A model generated the notes under the pieces. It worked only from the letters and a program-made list of their open reading frames with translations. It was not told the DNA's origin and did not search any database. Below are positions 62,901-64,000 of a stretch of DNA of 64,000 nt, one piece after another. Within the stretch, counting starts at the first letter, position 1; every line of letters starts with the position of its first letter. Position numbers and translations under genes: made by a program. The stretch is taken from positions 14,047,221 through 14,111,220 of the forward strand of contig NC_092027.1 in the NCBI RefSeq assembly GCF_042242105.1. The letters run 5' to 3'. This stretch comes from Pempheris klunzingeri. Its lineage: Eukaryota > Chordata > Actinopteri > Acropomatiformes > Pempheridae.

Positions 62901-63942
62901 TGTCTTTTTGTTTTTTTATTCGGTAGTTAGTGTAAAAGTGTTTTTCTGTTTGATATTATCATGTTCTGTTTTTGTGTTAACCTAGTGGACTGTGGTAATA
63001 TTAAATGGACCAAGGCACCAGTCCTCACAAATCCTTCCTACGTTGTAGCCTTTCTACAACTGTAAATAAACCACAGTCGTCTTCTCTTCCTCACTGTTCT
63101 GACTATCTCATGTCCTCTCCTTTTTCCCAGGTGCCTCCACTCCTCCCCAAGTCTGACATCGACCCTGAACACTGTCGAGTTTCTGCTCAGCTGGATGACA
63201 ACGTGAGCCACTGGGCATGCCGGGCGCTGGGAGTTTAACTTCTTTTATTTCCTCGTTAGTTTGGTAAAATGGTCGTTCATGTATTTTACTGTGTGCCCAG
63301 GTGGATGATAACATCCCGCTGAGGGTAATGCTGCTGCTGATGGACGAGGTGTTTGACCTTAAGGAGAAAAACCAGTGGCTGCGCAGGAACATCAAGAACC
63401 TGCTGCAGCAGCTCATCAGGGCCACGTATGGAGACACTATCAACAGGTCAGAGTCCCAAAGTAAAAAGTATTTTCATCCTGAGCACTTTATGAATCCTAC
63501 TGTCACAGGTGATACATCAGCCAGATCTTAAACATACCTGACACTGACACTACATTCTATGTTCCAGTGAGTTGATGTGTTTTAGTGACCAGAAAAAGGA
63601 CTTTGTTTGAAATACTGTATTCTGGTGTTAATGTTTTGCAAACTAACAAACATGTCATGTCAGTATATTTACTGCAGAACCAGTTCCACCTGAGCAACCA
63701 GCAAAATAGGATTCACAGATAACAGGATGTGTGCACACACTAAAACCAAACACGAGTCCACACACACTGAAATGTCTCAGAAGTCGCACAGTTTGCACAC
63801 AAAACAAAGTAAATAAAATAAACAGTAAATAGCTTCACGCCGAGCCTGAATCGTCTTTCCTTCGTCTCTGTAGGAAAATTGTGGATCATGTGGATTACAT
63901 GACCTCACCAGAGCAGGTTGCCGACTATGTCAAGAAGTTCAG
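44944..63942 (+). CDS. snx13: Sorting nexin 13 (RGS-PX1), truncated by the window edge
   Basis: An endosomal/ER-associated PX-RGS protein: the RGS domain has been reported to act on G-alpha-s and the PX domain binds phosphoinositides. Coding exons: 44944-44955, 54773-54885, 55022-55124, 55321-55410, 57673-57794, 57933-58051, 58319-58423, 58566-58654, 59002-59085, 59267-59405, 59548-59636, 59853-59952, 60458-60651, 60841-60945, 61071-61241, 61379-61448, 61999-62141, 62241-62348, 62445-62555, 62690-62851, 63131-63202, 63301-63446, 63874-63942. All join in frame to about 838 residues; human has 957-968, so roughly the last 120 (part of the C-terminal nexin domain) lie beyond. Domains: membrane hairpin (8-50), PXA (about 100-285), RGS (about 370-500), PX (about 565-690, RRYSDF at 601-606), start of nexin C (about 770 on). 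Near-identical to human in stretches such as LPGKKTFNNMDRDFLEKRKK and RVMLLLMDEVFDLKEKNQWL. Confidence 0.96.
44956..54772 (+). other. snx13 intron 1 (9.8 kb)
   Basis: Begins with a strong donor (gtaagt) after only four codons, and its first 0.4 kb is GC-rich, as expected downstream of a CpG promoter. It contains the 882-bp foldback element (51463-52344), a T-run (about 50520-50538) and otherwise AT-moderate DNA. The frames inside it show no family signature. Confidence 0.75.
51463..52344. mobile_element. Foldback-type non-autonomous DNA element (882 bp)
   Basis: The two halves are imperfect reverse complements over almost their whole length. The left arm has gaattggtccagtagatcac, cacctcagctagcagc, acagagatagacatg, accaccagactcc and agtaattttactttgcag. 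On the opposite strand the right arm has gaattggtccactaaatcac, cacctcagctggtagc, acagagatggacctg, gccaccagactcc and agtaattttaccttgcag, in the same order. TTAA sits at both edges (51459-51462 and 52345-52348), as for piggyBac-type target sites, though this is tentative. No transposase is encoded. The same repeat type is common in teleosts. Confidence 0.8.
55411..57672 (+). other. snx13 intron 4 (2.3 kb)
   Basis: AT-rich intron with no coding content recognised. The frame at 57044-57292 (- strand) has no family signature. Confidence 0.7.
61449..61998 (+). other. snx13 intron 16 with long pyrimidine tract
   Basis: About 330 bp (61600-61930) is strongly C/T-rich on the + strand, which creates long spurious open frames. 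The acceptor itself (ggggtgctgcag) is preceded by G-rich sequence rather than directly by the tract. Confidence 0.7.
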
Positions 63943-64000
63943 GTAATCCCTCCCTCTTTTCTGTTGAACAACTGTGATTGGTCGGAGGGGTTATCAGTAA

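Noticed and set aside
1..64000. tRNA, rRNA, snoRNA and CRISPR-like repeats
   Set aside because: No cloverleaf-compatible A/B boxes, rRNA segments or regularly spaced repeats were recognised; small structured RNAs cannot be excluded without covariance models.

Overview
The window is vertebrate nuclear DNA, almost certainly from a teleost fish. The genes have introns with GT/AG junctions, CA/GT microsatellites are abundant, and the interspersed repeats resemble families common in fish genomes. I see no bacterial, organellar or viral genes and no CRISPR array. All seven protein genes lie on the + strand.

Layout. (1) 1.6-4.9 kb: two tandem fut9-like alpha-1,3-fucosyltransferase genes, each with its coding region in one exon. 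(2) 7.8-13.0 kb: tmem196, a small four-pass membrane protein, 5 coding exons. (3) 15.85-18.1 kb: polr1f (twistnb), the A43-type subunit of RNA polymerase I, 4 exons. (4) 18.1-28.9 kb: a gene-free stretch with repeats. (5) 29.0-29.45 kb: ferd3l, and 31.67-32.22 kb: twist1, two single-coding-exon bHLH transcription factors only 2.2 kb apart. twist1 has a spliced 3' UTR. (6) 33.1-44.7 kb: gene-free, holding a dead LINE fragment and possible regulatory DNA. (7) 44.94 kb to the window end: snx13, 23 coding exons in frame, with the last part of the gene beyond the edge.

The order tmem196-polr1f-ferd3l-twist1-snx13, with its orientations, matches human 7p21 (SNX13-HDAC9-TWIST1-FERD3L-POLR1F-TMEM196) read in reverse. 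HDAC9, which sits between TWIST1 and SNX13 in human, is not recognisable here. This suggests one of the two genome-duplication copies of the block, with hdac9 lost. The fut9-like pair next to tmem196 is not part of the human block.

The genes do not form one pathway. The block is held together by ancestry and perhaps by shared long-range control of the two bHLH genes. The most notable observations are: a second fucosyltransferase with substitutions at two positions matching key active-site residues of human FUT9; the missing hdac9, whose mammalian counterpart carries TWIST1 enhancers; an 882-bp foldback element in snx13 intron 1; a hAT-type element with perfect 8-bp target duplications; and a 60-nt near-perfect hairpin in tmem196 intron 2. 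I did not find evidence for a wholly new biological system.
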